Below are positions 36,400 to 44,445 of a stretch of 47,367 nt of DNA, piece by piece. Both the position numbers and the translations under genes were made by a program. Within the stretch, counting starts at the first letter, position 1, and each line of letters opens with the position of its first letter. Source of the stretch: Planctomycetaceae bacterium (lineage in GTDB: Bacteria > Planctomycetota > Planctomycetia > Planctomycetales > Planctomycetaceae). Location of the stretch: NCBI GenBank assembly GCA_021732415.1, contig JAKFVC010000123.1:1-47367 (forward strand), written 5' to 3'. The notes below the pieces were generated by a model. That model saw only the letters and a list, made by a program, of their open reading frames with translations, made no database searches and had not been told where the DNA came from.

Positions 36400-36411
36400 G
36401 CCTGAAGTCAG

Positions 36412-36500
36412 TCAGGCGAGCCGGGTGCCGTAAGGCCTCGGACAATTCGAGATGTGACCAGACTCCCGGTCCGGGGCCTCACGGCACCCGGCTCGCCTGA
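36412..36500. repeat. 32-bp inverted repeat after the giant gene
   Basis: The arms 36412-36443 and 36469-36500 (TCAGGCGAGCCGGGTGCCGT and onward) match at 30 of 32 inverted positions with a 25-nt loop. It starts 12 nt after the giant gene stop and could form a very stable hairpin ending that transcript. No T-run follows. The rest of the gap to 36728 has no gene I can support. Confidence 0.8.
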
Positions 36501-36686
36501 TCCCTCATCTTGGGTCGGCTCAGCTGATCGTTGGAGCCGAGGTGGCTCGGATTTCTCATCCCGGATTCCAAATCCAGACTCAGAGATTGTCGCCGCACTG
36601 ACTGATCGCCTAGAATCGAAACGGGCATTTGCCGATCGCCTCTGGCGAATACCCGTGTCGTGCGTTTGGCCTCCTCACACCGTCCT

Positions 36687-36702
36687 CGGCGATAAATCGC
36701 CG
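36687..36702. promoter_or_regulatory. perfect palindrome 26 nt upstream of the phosphatase-family start
   Basis: CGGCGATAAATCGCCG is a perfect 7+7 palindrome with an AA centre. Its place just before the first gene of a four-gene run, and its symmetry, would suit an operator or a leader hairpin. This is inference from position only. Confidence 0.35.
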
Positions 36703-36728
36703 GATTCCGTTAGAAAAGCCGCGTATTC

Positions 36729-38867
36729 ATGGTTTCCTTCGCGATCGCGAAGTTTCTGCTGACGCCGGTCTTTCTGCCCGCCTACATCGGTCCGGGAGCT
36801 GGAATCTCCTTTATCGGGTCGTTCTTCGGCCTGATCATTGCCTTCGGTCTGCTGTTCGTATCCCTGCTGACCTGGCCCATCCGCATGCTGCTGATGTGGC
36901 TCCGCCGCCGACGAGTGGGCCTGAAGAGCCAGGCGAAACGGGTCGTGGTAGTGGGGCTGGATGGACTGGATCCGGGACGCGTTCGGCGGTTGATGGCGGA
37001 GGGACGGCTGCCGCACCTGAAACAGCTTGCTGAACGTGGGACGTTTACCAATCTCGCGACGACCTTGCCACCGATTTCGCCGGTCGCGTGGTCTTCATTC
37101 CAGACGGGAGTGAATCCCGGTAAGCACAACATTTTTGACTTCTTAAACCGCAACTTGCGAACCTATCTCCCGGAGCTCTCTTCAACGCGAATTGTGGAAG
37201 GCGCCAGCGGCTGGCGAAACTGGGTGGGACTCGGCGGTGGTTCGATTCGGATGCTCCGCAAGAGTCAGCAGTTCTGGAAGATCCTGGGTGAGTTCGGAGT
37301 CTTCAGCACGATCTTGCGGGTGCCGATCACGTTTCCTCCCGAGAGGTTTTTCGGGCTCTCGTTGTCGGCGATGTGTACTCCCGATTTGCGGGGGACGCAG
37401 GGTTCCTTCACGCTATTCAGCACCGATCCCGACGAATGCCGCGAGACCACCGGTGGGCTGCGAATCCTCGTGGAGAAAGTTGGTCAGCGCATTGAAGCCG
37501 TGTTACCCGGCCCGCCGCGATCGTCCGCGACGGGACCCAATGAGTATCGTACGCGATTGCTCATCACGATCTTGCCTGGCCAAAATGCGATTGAACTGCG
37601 TGTCGGCCGCGAGCGTGTCCGGTTGCGTCTTCAGCACGATTCACAGTGGGTTCGTGTCGAGTTTCGGGATGGCTGGTTCACGCGAGTCAGCGGCATCTGC
37701 CGATTTCGAGTCGAAAGTCTGCAGCCTCACTTTCGACTGTATGTGTCGCCGATCCACCTGGACCCCGAGCGTCCGGCGATGCCCATTTCGCATCCGTCGT
37801 ATTATTCGCTCTACCTCGGCAAGCTGCACGATGCCTTCGCGACGCTGGGCCTGGCGGAAGATACCTGGGCCTTGAATGCGGGTGCGATCACCGAGGCGGC
37901 ATTTCTCGATCAGGCCTGGGCCATTCACGACGAACGCGAGCGGATGTTTTTTGACGCCTTGAGACGCATGCAGCGCGGATTGACCGTGTGCGTGTTCGAT
38001 GCCCCTGATCGCATTCAACACATGTTTTATCGCCATGATGTGGCCGACCACCCTGCCAATGCCGGTCGAGATGTCACACGTTATGCTCAAGTCATCGACC
38101 AAATGTACGAGCGGATGGACGATCTCGTCGGCCGCACGGCCAAAGAGCTGGATGATAAAGCGGTGCTAGTTGTGCTGTCGGATCATGGCTTCTGCGATTT
38201 CAGCCGCGGGGTCAACCTGAATGCGTGGCTCCGCGAGCACGGCTATCTCGTCACGCAACAAGATGGTGCCACTGGGGATTATCTCAAGGGAGTCGACTGG
38301 TCGAAAACGCGGGCCTATGCGTTTGGTCTCAGTGGGATTTATCTCAATCAGCAGGGACGTGAATCGCAAGGAATTGTGGCCCCGTCCGATGCCGCAGCGT
38401 TACGGGCCGAGATCATCTCGCGGTTGACCGGATTGCCGGATCGCGAACGCGGCCGTATTGCCATCAAGCGGGTGTATGATACGCACCAGACCTACCGCGG
38501 ACCGTATGCGGCGAATGGTCCCGATCTCGTGGTGGGCTATGAACGAGGCTACCGGGCGTCGTGGGAGAACGCCGTCGGTCGTTGTGACGGGCCTGTGATT
38601 TTGGATAACACGCGGTTCTGGAGCGGCGATCATTGCGTCGATCCCGAACTCGTACCGGGCGTGCTGTTCTGTAATCGTTCACTAAAGTCTAGTCGGGCGG
38701 CGTCGATCCTCGATCTGGCGCCGACGATCCTCGAGCTATTCGGAGTTCCTGCACCCAGTTATTTCGATGGTGAATCGCTCTTGCCGAAAGTTCCAGCGGC
38801 GCCCGACAAAACCGCCTCAATTCCAGCGACGACCGCTGCTCCAGAACCCATCGAGGCCGCCCCATGA
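36729..38867 (+). CDS. alkaline phosphatase superfamily protein, membrane-anchored
   Basis: A 712-residue type I phosphodiesterase/nucleotide-pyrophosphatase-like protein. The N-terminus has hydrophobic helices (about 8-24 and 26-55) with a basic cytoplasmic or membrane-edge loop. The first metal motif is VVGLDGLDP with D78. The nucleophile region is PPISPVAWSSFQTGVNPGKH, where a Ser replaces the usual Thr. The second metal motif is LSDHGF with D485/H486, and WSGDHCVDPELVPGVL supplies the last His. The substrate is unknown; it is probably a phosphoester, phosphonate or sulfate ester outside the membrane. The stop overlaps the next, homologous gene by ATGA. Confidence 0.88.
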   Translation: MVSFAIAKFLLTPVFLPAYIGPGAGISFIGSFFGLIIAFGLLFVSLLTWPIRMLLMWLRRRRVGLKSQAKRVVVVGLDGLDPGRVRRLMAEGRLPHLKQLAERGTFTNLATTLPPISPVAWSSFQTGVNPGKHNIFDFLNRNLRTYLPELSSTRIVEGASGWRNWVGLGGGSIRMLRKSQQFWKILGEFGVFSTILRVPITFPPERFFGLSLSAMCTPDLRGTQGSFTLFSTDPDECRETTGGLRILVEKVGQRIEAVLPGPPRSSATGPNEYRTRLLITILPGQNAIELRVGRERVRLRLQHDSQWVRVEFRDGWFTRVSGICRFRVESLQPHFRLYVSPIHLDPERPAMPISHPSYYSLYLGKLHDAFATLGLAEDTWALNAGAITEAAFLDQAWAIHDERERMFFDALRRMQRGLTVCVFDAPDRIQHMFYRHDVADHPANAGRDVTRYAQVIDQMYERMDDLVGRTAKELDDKAVLVVLSDHGFCDFSRGVNLNAWLREHGYLVTQQDGATGDYLKGVDWSKTRAYAFGLSGIYLNQQGRESQGIVAPSDAAALRAEIISRLTGLPDRERGRIAIKRVYDTHQTYRGPYAANGPDLVVGYERGYRASWENAVGRCDGPVILDNTRFWSGDHCVDPELVPGVLFCNRSLKSSRAASILDLAPTILELFGVPAPSYFDGESLLPKVPAAPDKTASIPATTAAPEPIEAAP

Positions 38868-40858
38868 ACGGCAATAAGCTTCGAGTCCCGCAATCGATCT
38901 CCCGCCGCCGGTTTCTCCAGGCGGCGGGCACGGTTGCCCTCGCCGCTGGCTGCGGTCGTGGTGGCGTTGGGAAGTCGGACGGTTCGCTCGAACAAATGAT
39001 CGTGCTGGGGATCGACGGCATGGATCCGATTCTGTTGGAGCAATTCATCGCGGCTGGCCGCATGCCCAATTGTAAGCGTCTCCGCGATTCCGGCTCGTTC
39101 CAGAAACTGGCGACCAGCATCCCTCCACAAAGTCCGGTGGCGTGGTCCAATTTTATCTCCGGGACCAATCCGGGCGGGCACGGCATTTTTGATTTCATCG
39201 CCCGCAATCCGGCGACAATGCAGCCCTACCATTCCACGGCGCGACTGGAAAAATCGGGCGAACCGTGGCGCGTAGGGCAGCTCGTGATTCCCAGTGCCCC
39301 GGCCAAGATTCAGAATTTGCGGAAGGGGGCTACCTTCTGGAATGAACTGGAACGTCAAGGCGTCGACTGCACGGTATTTCGCATCCCCGCCAACTTCCCT
39401 CCCACCGAAGGAGACGCGACGACGCTTTCTGGGATGGGGACCCCCGACCTGCAAGGCGGCTATGGAAGTTTTACCTTTCTCACCGATGCCTCCGATTCGC
39501 GAACTCACGACGTCCCCGGCGGTCGGATCGAGCGGATCCACCTGGATAATCATCGCGTCACGTGCCGGCTGGACGGCCCCTACAACGAGTTCTCTGCCAA
39601 TGAAGAGCAGGCTAAAATCGAGTTTGAAGTGGCGCGAGATCCGGAACACGCCGCTGTGAAAATCACGATCCAGAATCAGACATTCATTCTGCAGCAGGGT
39701 GAATGGAGCGACTGGATTGTCGTGCGATTCGAGCTCTTGTCCTTCGCGGTCTCCGTCACCGGAATTTGCCGGTTCTATCTGAAAAGTGTTCGCGATCCTT
39801 TCGCACTGTATATTTCACCGGTCAATATCGATCCAGCTAATCCGTCGGTACCTCTCTCCACACCGTCGGGATATTCCAAACAGCTCGTTCAGGAACTGGG
39901 ATACTACTACACCCAGGGAATGATCGAAGACACCAACGCACTCTCTGCGGGAGTTTTAGACTCCAGCGAATACCGCAAACAAGCGTTGTTCGTGCATGAG
40001 GAACGGCTGCGGTGTTATGAACGGGAACTCGCAAAATTCCACAAGGGATTTTTGTTCTTCTATTTCTCGACACTCGACTTGAATTCGCACGTCTTCTGGC
40101 GCGCCATCGATCCGGGCCATCCGCAGTATTCCAAACAGTTGGCGGAATCACAGGGTGACTTCATTGGCACCCTCTATGAGAAGATCGACAAGGCAGTCGG
40201 ACAAGCCTTAGAGCGATTGGATTCCAACGGCTGGTTGATTGTGATGTCGGATCACGGTTTTGGCTCGTTCCGGCGGCAATTCAATCTGAATTCCTGGCTG
40301 CTGGACAACCTCTATTTACGCACCAGCCGCCCCCCCGTCCGCGACGGCTCGGCCGGTTTTCAGAATGTCGACTGGAAGCGAACTCGAGCTTACGGACTGG
40401 GGATCAACAGCTTGTATCTCAATCGTCAGGGACGAGAAGTCCACGGCATGGTGACCGACGCCCAAGCGGACCGCCTGACGCGCGAGCTCATCGAGCGGCT
40501 GCAGGCGGTAACTGATCCTCAGACGGGCGGCAAGGTGATTGCTCGCGTCTATCGGGCCACGGAAGTTTATGCCGGGCCGCATGCGGTCGACAGTCCCGAT
40601 CTGATCATTGGCTATGAACGGAACTATCGAGCCTCCTGGGAAACGATTCTGGGTGGTTTTCCAAGAGACCACGTGAGCGACAACCTGAATGCCTGGAGTG
40701 GAGACCATTGTATCGATCCAACCTACGTTCCCGGAGTCTTATTGAGCAGCCGGCCGCTCCCCGCGGGTTCACCGAAACTGGAAGACCTGGCGCCGACGAT
40801 CCTCGCGGCATTTGGTGCGCCGATTCCCGAGAGCATGACCGGCCGCCGGCTGATATGA
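38864..40858 (+). CDS. alkaline phosphatase superfamily lipoprotein, paralogue
   Basis: A 664-residue paralogue of the preceding protein. It has a Tat-type signal SRRRFLQAAG (residues 13-22) running into LAAGC with a likely lipidated Cys 30, so it is exported folded and lipid-anchored. The metal motifs match its neighbour: VLGIDGMDP at about 46-54, IPPQSPVAWSNFISGTNPGG, MSDHGFGSF and WSGDHCIDPTYVPGVL. Export via Tat fits a metalloenzyme loaded in the cytoplasm. The two genes look like a tandem duplication with different anchoring; they may act on the same class of substrate. Confidence 0.88.
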   Translation: MNGNKLRVPQSISRRRFLQAAGTVALAAGCGRGGVGKSDGSLEQMIVLGIDGMDPILLEQFIAAGRMPNCKRLRDSGSFQKLATSIPPQSPVAWSNFISGTNPGGHGIFDFIARNPATMQPYHSTARLEKSGEPWRVGQLVIPSAPAKIQNLRKGATFWNELERQGVDCTVFRIPANFPPTEGDATTLSGMGTPDLQGGYGSFTFLTDASDSRTHDVPGGRIERIHLDNHRVTCRLDGPYNEFSANEEQAKIEFEVARDPEHAAVKITIQNQTFILQQGEWSDWIVVRFELLSFAVSVTGICRFYLKSVRDPFALYISPVNIDPANPSVPLSTPSGYSKQLVQELGYYYTQGMIEDTNALSAGVLDSSEYRKQALFVHEERLRCYERELAKFHKGFLFFYFSTLDLNSHVFWRAIDPGHPQYSKQLAESQGDFIGTLYEKIDKAVGQALERLDSNGWLIVMSDHGFGSFRRQFNLNSWLLDNLYLRTSRPPVRDGSAGFQNVDWKRTRAYGLGINSLYLNRQGREVHGMVTDAQADRLTRELIERLQAVTDPQTGGKVIARVYRATEVYAGPHAVDSPDLIIGYERNYRASWETILGGFPRDHVSDNLNAWSGDHCIDPTYVPGVLLSSRPLPAGSPKLEDLAPTILAAFGAPIPESMTGRRLI

Positions 40859-40943
40859 CGTCTTCTTGTGATACAATTATAGTCGCGACTGTCATCGATG
40901 TTGTTGTCGCGTTAGCCTCAACCAGAATTGCTGAATAACCCGT

Positions 40944-41936
40944 ATGGACGACATCCCCCAGATTCCTGAACGCGAAATTACTCCACCGGAGGTCTATTAC
41001 AACCGGCGTAGTTGGATGCGTGCGGGACTCACCGCTGGTAGCGTATTGGCCACAGCGTCGCTGTATCGCTGGTTCAATCCCGACGTAAAGGTGGAAGTGC
41101 CACCCACCGTAAAAGCGCCGCTTTCGTTGCAAAAGCCGCTTGAATCTGAGGCCGAACTCCTGGCCCGCGGGTGGCGCGTCAATGAACCCTCCACCGCCGA
41201 GCACCGGATCCTGGGCTATAACAACTTCTACGAGTTCACTACGAGCAAGTATGACGTCGCCGATGCCGCCGCAGATTTTAAGACGGACGGCTGGAAGGTG
41301 ATCGTTGACGGGCTGGTTAACAAGCCGGGTACCTTTACCATCGACGAGCTGCACGTGATCAGCCGGCCACAAGAACGTGTCTACCGGATGCGATGCGTGG
41401 AAGCCTGGTCGATGGTGATTCCCTGGGCCGGTCTGCCCCTCGCGCATCTTTTGGAAGCGGTAGAACCCACATCCGATGCCAAATACGTGGCGTTCGAGAC
41501 ATTGTTCGATCCAAGTCGCATGCCGGGGCAACACAGCGCGGTGCTCGATTGGCCGTATGTTGAAGGGCTCCGGCTTGACGAGGCCATGCATCCCCTCACA
41601 CTCTTGGCGACGGGGCTCTATCGCAAGCCCATGCCGCCGCAAGACGGCGCGCCGGTGCGCTTGGTAATCCCCTGGAAATACGGGTTCAAAGGCATCAAGT
41701 CGATCGTCCGTATCAAGCTCGTCGCGGATCAGCCACCGACGAGCTGGAATCAGTACGCGTCGAATCAATATGGGTTCTATGCGAACGTCAATCCCGATGT
41801 CGATCATCCGCGCTGGAGTCAGGCGACCGAACAGCGAATTGGCGAATTGGGCCGCAGGAACACGCTGTTCCTCAATGGCTACGAAGAACAAGTTGCCGGG
41901 CTATACTCAGGGATGGACTTGCGAGAGAATTTTTGA
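40944..41936 (+). CDS. msrP: periplasmic methionine sulfoxide reductase, molybdopterin subunit MsrP (YedY)
   Basis: A 330-residue MsrP/YedY protein that reduces methionine sulfoxide in envelope proteins. A twin-Arg export signal is at NRRSWMRAG (R21/R22). The Mo-pterin domain shows YNNFYEFTTSKYDVADAA, then GWKVIVDGLV, and the Mo-coordinating cysteine C151 in YRMRCVEAWSMVIPWAGLPL. VIPWKYGFKGIKSIV and WNQYASNQYGFYANVNP are family signatures. Length and order fit the E. coli protein. It is followed at once by msrQ, its membrane electron donor. Confidence 0.96.
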   Translation: MDDIPQIPEREITPPEVYYNRRSWMRAGLTAGSVLATASLYRWFNPDVKVEVPPTVKAPLSLQKPLESEAELLARGWRVNEPSTAEHRILGYNNFYEFTTSKYDVADAAADFKTDGWKVIVDGLVNKPGTFTIDELHVISRPQERVYRMRCVEAWSMVIPWAGLPLAHLLEAVEPTSDAKYVAFETLFDPSRMPGQHSAVLDWPYVEGLRLDEAMHPLTLLATGLYRKPMPPQDGAPVRLVIPWKYGFKGIKSIVRIKLVADQPPTSWNQYASNQYGFYANVNPDVDHPRWSQATEQRIGELGRRNTLFLNGYEEQVAGLYSGMDLRENF

Positions 41937-41989
41937 AAGAGGACGTTCCGCCCTGCAACCAGATTAGACCTTCAACGAACCTCTGCTTC

Positions 41990-42607
41990 ATGCCCGCCAG
42001 ACACTCCATGAATCCGCTGCAGTTTTATCGAATGCTCGTCATTCTCAATGGAGCCATCCCCGGCTTTATGCTGGCCTGGGACGCCACCCAGGGGCGTTTG
42101 GGGGCGAACTCCGTAAACCAGGCGTTGCACGTCACGGGGATCCTGTCGCTCGTCTTTCTGTTTTTTTCGCTGCTCATGACGCCGCTGCGCTGGGCCACTG
42201 GCTGGAGCGGTTGGATTGCGTTTCGCCGGGCACTCGGCTTGTATGGATTCTTCTACTCGCTGGTCCATCTGGCCATTTACGTCGGATTCGACCGCGCGCT
42301 GAATCTCGCGAGTACGCTGCACGAAATCTGGACGAGGACCTTCCTCCAAGTCGGTACAGCAGCTCTCATACTGATGGTCCCTCTCGCAGTCACCTCGACA
42401 AATTCCATGATCCGTCGGCTTGGTCAGAAACAGTGGCGTTTGCTCCACAGGGCCGCTTACCTCGTCGCGGCCTTAGGTGTGCTACACTATTTCCTGCTGG
42501 TGAAATCAGATGTTCGATTGCCACTCGCCTTCGCGGCGGTCCTGATCGTGTTACTCGGCATCCGTGCTGCTGGACGAGTCCTTAGCACAGAACGGTTCAC
42601 TAAGTAG
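41990..42607 (+). CDS. msrQ: haem-binding membrane subunit MsrQ (YedZ)
   Basis: About 205 residues with six predicted transmembrane helices of the ferric-reductase-like fold. It passes electrons from the quinone pool or flavin reductase to MsrP. Conserved haem-ligand histidines stand in HVTGIL, LVHLAIY and LHRAAYLVAALGVLHYFLL, and WRLLHR is a family motif. ATG 41990 and ATG 42008 are both possible; the longest frame (TTG 41933) overlaps msrP and lacks support. It lies 53 nt after msrP and was probably cotranscribed with it and the two phosphatase-family genes. Confidence 0.94.
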   Translation: MPARHSMNPLQFYRMLVILNGAIPGFMLAWDATQGRLGANSVNQALHVTGILSLVFLFFSLLMTPLRWATGWSGWIAFRRALGLYGFFYSLVHLAIYVGFDRALNLASTLHEIWTRTFLQVGTAALILMVPLAVTSTNSMIRRLGQKQWRLLHRAAYLVAALGVLHYFLLVKSDVRLPLAFAAVLIVLLGIRAAGRVLSTERFTK

Positions 42608-42673
42608 AAGTACATAATGGAATGAGTGGGTGAGCTCGGTGGCGTTAGCCGCCGGATTCTTCGGGTCATTTCT

Positions 42674-42751
42674 GAAACACAGAGGCACAGAGAACACAGA
42701 GAACACAGAGATCTGACAAATTCCTCTGTGTTCTCTGTGCCTCTGTGTTTC
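42674..42751. repeat. perfect 28-bp inverted repeat of the CACAGAG type
   Basis: Arm 42674-42701 (GAAACACAGAGGCACAGAGA and onward) is perfectly inverted at 42724-42751, and one extra AACACAGAG unit sits in the loop. Outer flanks (GGTGAGCTCGGTGGCG about 42627 and CGCCGCCCGGCTCACC about 42785) are also roughly complementary. It lies between convergent genes in the 42608-42888 gap, where I see nothing else. Confidence 0.85.
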
Positions 42752-42888
42752 CAAATCTGTATCAAAAAGAATTCCTGGGCTTGCGCCGCCCGGCTCACCT
42801 GCTTAGTGATTTCGACGCTCGTACTTAGTTCGTTCCGAGCATCGCCCCCTCTAAATCCGCGAGTTGATTGAGCGCGAACAACGTCTCG

Positions 42889-43821
42889 TTAGCTCGCCTG
42901 TTTCGCATTTGGGCGTGTCGTTTCACCCGGGCTCCGCGGCTTCACCGGAGCCGGCTTCGTTTCCGGTGCGACTTTCGGTCGATCTTCAGCTCGCTTGGCC
43001 GCTACCGCCACGAGCTGCTGGGCTGTCTGCAATTGCTCGACGGAAAATGTTGGCACTTGCGACGAATAAACTCCCGGCAAGGTATATTCCTGCAGACTGG
43101 CCAGTTTGTCCCAGCTCATCTTGTCTGTGATGTGCCACGTCGCGGCCTGCGCCACCGTGTAGTCCAATTGACTGGTTCCGATCATGCGCAAAGTCTCTTG
43201 GAGTACCTTATTGTCGGTGTATTCTTCGACACGAACAGGTTTGTAAGTCATACGCGGAGAGGGATCTGGCTTGCCGTAATTCAGGCACACTGAGTGGTAC
43301 GGCACCTGGGCCACACGTTCCGGAGGAATCGAAAAGAAACCGCCTCCGCCCCCACCCTGCTGACCACCAAATCCTCCTCCGCCACCACCAAACCCGCCTT
43401 GTTGTCCACCAAATCCACCACCGCCACTTTGCCCACCGCCAAGGCCGCCTTGCTGACCACCAAAACCACCCTGTTGTCCCCCGAGACCGCCGCCTCCGCC
43501 AAGTCCGCCTCCACCAAACTGCTTTAAGACATGCACGATCGTCACGGCTTCAGGCAAGTTCACCGTCAACGGCTTGCCGGACAAGTTCTCGAAGTACATA
43601 TTGCCCCCTTTCGCATCGTGGGCAACCACGCGCACAGACAGCGCACCGGAATCGATCGCGGCGAACATTTCCATTTTCTCGGCCGCGGGATCGTACTTCA
43701 GAATCTTCATGGGGGATTTTCCGGCACCCGCCAACTGCGTCACCATTACGAGCGTCAGGCATGACAGCACCAGGCCGATACGACGCGGCCAGCCGCGGAC
43801 CATCTGTGAAGAATTCATCAT
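42889..43821 (-). CDS. secreted glycine-rich protein
   Basis: A 310-residue protein with a signal peptide (about residues 10-33, IGLVLSCLTLVMVTQLAGAG). A beta domain follows at about 35-100 (SVRVVAHDAKGGNMYFENLS). A Gly/Gln low-complexity region spans about 103-161 (GGQQGGFGG-type repeats). A C-terminal helical domain is at about 165-290, with a Pro/Lys-rich tail. The Gly/Gln stretch looks like a flexible linker or assembly segment. No family is recognised beyond similar secreted proteins of planctomycetes. The start ATG 43821 or 43818 has AAGAGA upstream. It is probably periplasmic or outer-surface. Confidence 0.8.
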   Translation of the reverse strand: MMNSSQMVRGWPRRIGLVLSCLTLVMVTQLAGAGKSPMKILKYDPAAEKMEMFAAIDSGALSVRVVAHDAKGGNMYFENLSGKPLTVNLPEAVTIVHVLKQFGGGGLGGGGGLGGQQGGFGGQQGGLGGGQSGGGGFGGQQGGFGGGGGGFGGQQGGGGGGFFSIPPERVAQVPYHSVCLNYGKPDPSPRMTYKPVRVEEYTDNKVLQETLRMIGTSQLDYTVAQAATWHITDKMSWDKLASLQEYTLPGVYSSQVPTFSVEQLQTAQQLVAVAAKRAEDRPKVAPETKPAPVKPRSPGETTRPNAKQAS

Positions 43822-44040
43822 CGAATCTCTTTATTACGGTGTTTGTCGAAGTATCTGTCTAAGAAGGATCGATCTCTGCGTGCCGCGACGGGCGCAACGC
43901 AACCACCTGCGGAACCTTGGATGCCGGGCAACGATGGAGGATTCACTGTTTCTTGAAGATCCTCAGAATGCTCTGAGCGGAAAGAGCTAAGAGCGTGTTT
44001 GAAAAGCTGGATTGTGGGAGGGCGAGGCTCCCGCCGAGCA

Positions 44041-44109
44041 TTCGTATTTGCGTACCGCCGGTATTCGTATTTGCGTACCGCCGGTATTCGTATTTGCGTA
44101 CCGCAAGGT
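44041..44109. repeat. three tandem 23-bp units
   Basis: The unit TTCGTATTTGCGTACCGCCG plus GTA occurs at 44041-44063 and 44064-44086, identical; the third copy (44087-44109) diverges in its last five bases. The units have no spacers, so this is not a CRISPR array. Confidence 0.9.
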
Positions 44110-44129
44110 GTGGTGAAAGAGGAACAAGA

Positions 44130-44198
44130 TCTCACGCAAAGGCGCCAAGGCGCAAAGAATTCATTTCTTTCTTTGCGCCTTGGCGCCTTTGCGTGAGA
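44130..44198. repeat. perfect 29-bp inverted repeat of the CGCAAAGGCGCCAAGGCG type
   Basis: Arm 44130-44158 (TCTCACGCAAAGGCGCCAAG and onward) is perfectly inverted at 44170-44198 with an 11-nt loop. It is nested in the composite element 43989-44406. Confidence 0.9.
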
Positions 44199-44445
44199 TT
44201 ATTCTTCTTGAGATCGCCGACACCGCGCCACCTAAAAGTCGTGATGGCGACTTCGATAGGAGTTCCTTGGAAGCCTAACACGACGCATGTCGGCGACCGT
44301 CGGAGGCTGTATTCGATGCATCCCGCGGTCGCCGAGCTAAAGCTCTTCTTAGGCTCGGCGGGGTACCCTCTGGGTCCCTCGCCCTCCCTTCTCAAACACG
44401 CTCTTTGGAAGATGCTCGCGGCCGGCAATGAAATGGAGGGTTAAA

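Larger units (their letters stand above)
43989..44406. repeat. composite palindromic element filling the gap between two minus-strand genes
   Basis: The outer ends are inverted copies of AAGAGCGTGTTTGAAAAG (43989-44006) and CTTCTCAAACACGCTCTT (44389-44406). Next inward, GGGAGGGCGAGGCTC and CCGCCGAGC (44016-44039) face GGCTCGGCGGGG and CCTCGCCCTCCC (44352-44388). Inside lie three 23-bp tandem units and a perfect 29-bp inverted repeat. It fills most of the 43822-44445 gap; no gene is seen there. Confidence 0.75.

Noticed and set aside
42551-42798. Small frames giving repetitive VFSV/LCLCV-like peptides
   Set aside because: They are translations of the CACAGAG palindrome, not genes.
44041-44109. 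Possible CRISPR array (regular short repeats)
   Set aside because: The 23-bp units are head-to-tail with no spacers, and no cas gene is present.
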